Assembly (NCBI GenBank): GCA_903857665.1
Contig: CAIOFV010000122.1
Span: forward strand, 62,001-126,000
Length of the DNA stretch: 64,000 nucleotides
Direction: 5' to 3'
From: an uncultured Myxococcales bacterium
GTDB taxonomy: Bacteria; Myxococcota_A; UBA9042; DTJE01
Shown here piece after piece: positions 62,429 to 64,000 of this stretch. A model generated the notes under the pieces. The model made no database searches. It was not told the DNA's origin and was given only the letters and a program-made list of their open reading frames with translations. Position 1 is the stretch's first letter. Every line of letters begins with the position of its first letter. Position numbers and translations under genes: made by a program.

Positions 62429-63715
62429 TCAGGGTTCTGCCGTGGGGTCGTCCTCCGGCATGTCGTCATCGGCAGGCGCGTCATCGTCGTCCGCCGGCGC
62501 CGATTGCACGTCCTTCAGCTTGCGACCCAGCACGCGGCTGCGCGTCCCGACCTTCTCGAGCGCGCTGCCGGCCTCGCCGATCTTTTTCTGGACCTTGTCC
62601 AGTGCGTCCCCGAACCGCTCGAACTCGGTCTTCACGCTGCCCAGCAGCACCCATACCTCGGCCGAGCGACGCTCGATGGCCAGCGTGCGGAACCCCACCT
62701 GCAGGCTGTTCAGCAGCGCCGCGAACGTCGTCGGGCCCGCCACCACCACGCGGAAGTCCCGCTGCAGCGATTCGCACAGCCCCGGTCGCCGCAGCACCTC
62801 GGCGTAGAGGCTTTCGATCGGCAGGTAGAGGATCGCGAAGTCGGTGGTGTTGGGTGGATCGAGGTACTTGTCGCGGATGTCCTTCGCCTCCCCCTTCAGG
62901 CGGGTTTCCAGCGCCTTCGCGGCGGCCTCGACGCCTTCGACGTCGGCCCGCTCGGATGCGTCCACGAGGCGCAGGAAGTCCTCCTGGGGGAACTTTGCGT
63001 CCACCGGCAGCCACACCGGGCTGGCCGACGCGTCGCGACCGGGAAGGCGGATGGCGAACTCCACCCGGTCGGACGACCCCGAGCGCGTGGCGACATTCAC
63101 CGCGAACTGTTCCGGTGCGAGGATTTCGGCCAGCAGGTTGCCCAGTTGGGCTTCGCCCCACGTGCCCCGGACCTTCACGTTGGTCAGCACCTTGCGCAGG
63201 TCCCCGACCCCGGCAGCCAGGGCCTGCATTTCGCCGAGGCCCTTGTGGACGCCCTCGAGGTGTTCGCTGACCCGCTTGAACGATTCGCCCAGGCGCTGTT
63301 CCAGGGTGGCCTGCAGGCGTTCGTCCACCACCTTGCGCATCTGCTCGAGCGCCTTCGTGTTGTCTTCCTGCAGCAGGCGCAGCCGCGTTTCGACGGTCGT
63401 GCGGAGGTGCTCCTGGCGCTGCTCGTCGGCCTGCCGGACCGCTTCCAGCCGGACGCCGACCGTGTTGACCAGTTGGCCGACGCTGGACGACACCTCGACC
63501 CGCTGCTCCTTCATCTGGCCTGCGATTTCGACCCGCGAGCGCCCCATTTCATCCCGGAGCGTCGATTCCAGCCGGGCCTGGCCCTCCAGCAGGCGCTGGG
63601 CACCGGCCTCGGACGCAGCGTCCGCCGGGCGCGACGCCCGCGCCAGCAGTACGAACAGCAGCGCATCGCCCAGCACCGCCAGCAGCAGCACGGCCCACAC
63701 CAGCACTTCGCTCAA
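62429..63715 (-). CDS. rmuC: DNA recombination protein RmuC
   Basis: 428 residues. An N-terminal membrane helix (about 4-24) is followed by a coiled-coil region (about 40-160) and the RmuC core (about 170-390): NVKVRGTWGEAQLGNLLAEIL, LPVDAKFPQEDFLRL and YLPIESLYAEVLRRPGL. It is a nuclease-like protein reported to limit inversions at short repeats. The acidic C-terminal tail (ADDDDAPADDDMPEDDP) is unusual. I choose TTG at 63715 because GGGAGG lies 5 nt upstream and it starts just before the helix. The frame is open to 63892, but that part lacks family similarity. Confidence 0.88.
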   Translation of the reverse strand: MSEVLVWAVLLLAVLGDALLFVLLARASRPADAASEAGAQRLLEGQARLESTLRDEMGRSRVEIAGQMKEQRVEVSSSVGQLVNTVGVRLEAVRQADEQRQEHLRTTVETRLRLLQEDNTKALEQMRKVVDERLQATLEQRLGESFKRVSEHLEGVHKGLGEMQALAAGVGDLRKVLTNVKVRGTWGEAQLGNLLAEILAPEQFAVNVATRSGSSDRVEFAIRLPGRDASASPVWLPVDAKFPQEDFLRLVDASERADVEGVEAAAKALETRLKGEAKDIRDKYLDPPNTTDFAILYLPIESLYAEVLRRPGLCESLQRDFRVVVAGPTTFAALLNSLQVGFRTLAIERRSAEVWVLLGSVKTEFERFGDALDKVQKKIGEAGSALEKVGTRSRVLGRKLKDVQSAPADDDDAPADDDMPEDDPTAEP

Positions 63716-63870
63716 GGGAGGCCTCCCGGTGATCCCGCTGCGGATTGTAGCAGCACCGTGCGACACGATGTGTGGCCCGGGTGGAATCGGCGAGAGGCTT
63801 CCGGTAGCATGCCGCCCCAGGAGACGATCGACGAGACCGGCACCGCCCCCCCCTGTTCGAGGAGGTGATC

Positions 63871-64000
63871 GTGACCCTTGCGCGGGCAGCACGAAGATTC
63901 CCCGTGGTTGCTGCGGCGGCGCTGGCAGCCGCCCTCGGATGCTCCACGTCGTCCGTCGGAAGCGACGCCGACGCGATCGACCCGCCGGATGTCCCTTCGG
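63871..64000 (+). CDS. Start of another Asp-rich tethered lipoprotein (cut by window edge)
   Basis: 43 residues visible. A basic N-terminus and hydrophobic segment are followed by a lipobox ending ALGC (Cys near residue 24), then serines and the beginning of an acidic linker (DADAIDPPDVPS) like those of the other lipoproteins here. GTG at 63871 has GGAGG 5 nt upstream. The C-terminal function is outside the window. Confidence 0.75.
   Translation, partial: MTLARAARRFPVVAAAALAAALGCSTSSVGSDADAIDPPDVPS

Overview
The window is very GC-rich (roughly two thirds G+C by eye) and tightly packed. About 51 genes cover almost all of it, and no gene-free stretch is longer than about 240 nt. An Mla/MCE lipid-transport operon, many outer-membrane-type lipoproteins and a hybrid histidine kinase point to a Gram-negative bacterium. 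Repeated lipoproteins with an Asp/Val/Pro-rich tether behind the lipobox, Cys-rich surface modules and Sel1 repeats suggest Myxococcota or a related deltaproteobacterial lineage. That placement is inference from style, not from a marker gene. I saw no rRNA, tRNA, CRISPR array, insertion sequence or prophage.

Left part (1-16 kb): a CHASE/PAS sensor cut by the window edge; a HAD-IIA phosphatase; a five-gene operon on the minus strand (STAS-MlaE permease, MlaF ATPase, MlaD/MCE protein, auxiliary lipoprotein, outer-membrane beta-barrel) joined by ATGA overlaps; a ferredoxin-nitroreductase; a hybrid histidine kinase; a dihydroorotate-dehydrogenase-like protein; and the ethanolamine genes eutB, eutC and an unusual eutL-eutT fusion. 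The fusion joins a microcompartment shell protein to a cobalamin adenosyltransferase. It sits directly behind the adenosylcobalamin-dependent ammonia-lyase that would use its product, and I regard it as the most interesting object in the window.

Middle part (16-48 kb): a diguanylate cyclase; thiD followed by an esterase-like lipoprotein; an MFS transporter behind malic enzyme; a small cupin; a giant lipase-like lipoprotein; a minus-strand run of Sel1 protein, pepT, lipoprotein and metallo-hydrolase; a BaiN-type flavoprotein and a YqiA-like hydrolase; an SDR; a phosphotransferase; a sugar-kinase/glycosyltransferase pair; a HELGH metallopeptidase; and three more Asp-rich lipoproteins around a flavin reductase and a DUF962 protein.

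Right part (48-64 kb): a TetR regulator with a candidate operator in front of an export operon (HlyD-like adaptor plus two ABC-2 permeases, no ATPase); cydAB and a lone PAS protein; a flavoprotein; a SMUG1-type uracil-DNA glycosylase; a tandem adenylate kinase whose second half has lost key catalytic residues; a proton-pumping pyrophosphatase of potassium-independent type; RmuC; and the start of another Asp-rich lipoprotein. Many intergenic regions carry a recognisable -35 TTGnnn, 17 bp, -10 TAnnnT pattern. In a few cases (eutB, the hybrid kinase) the -10 lies so close to the ATG that leaderless transcripts are likely.
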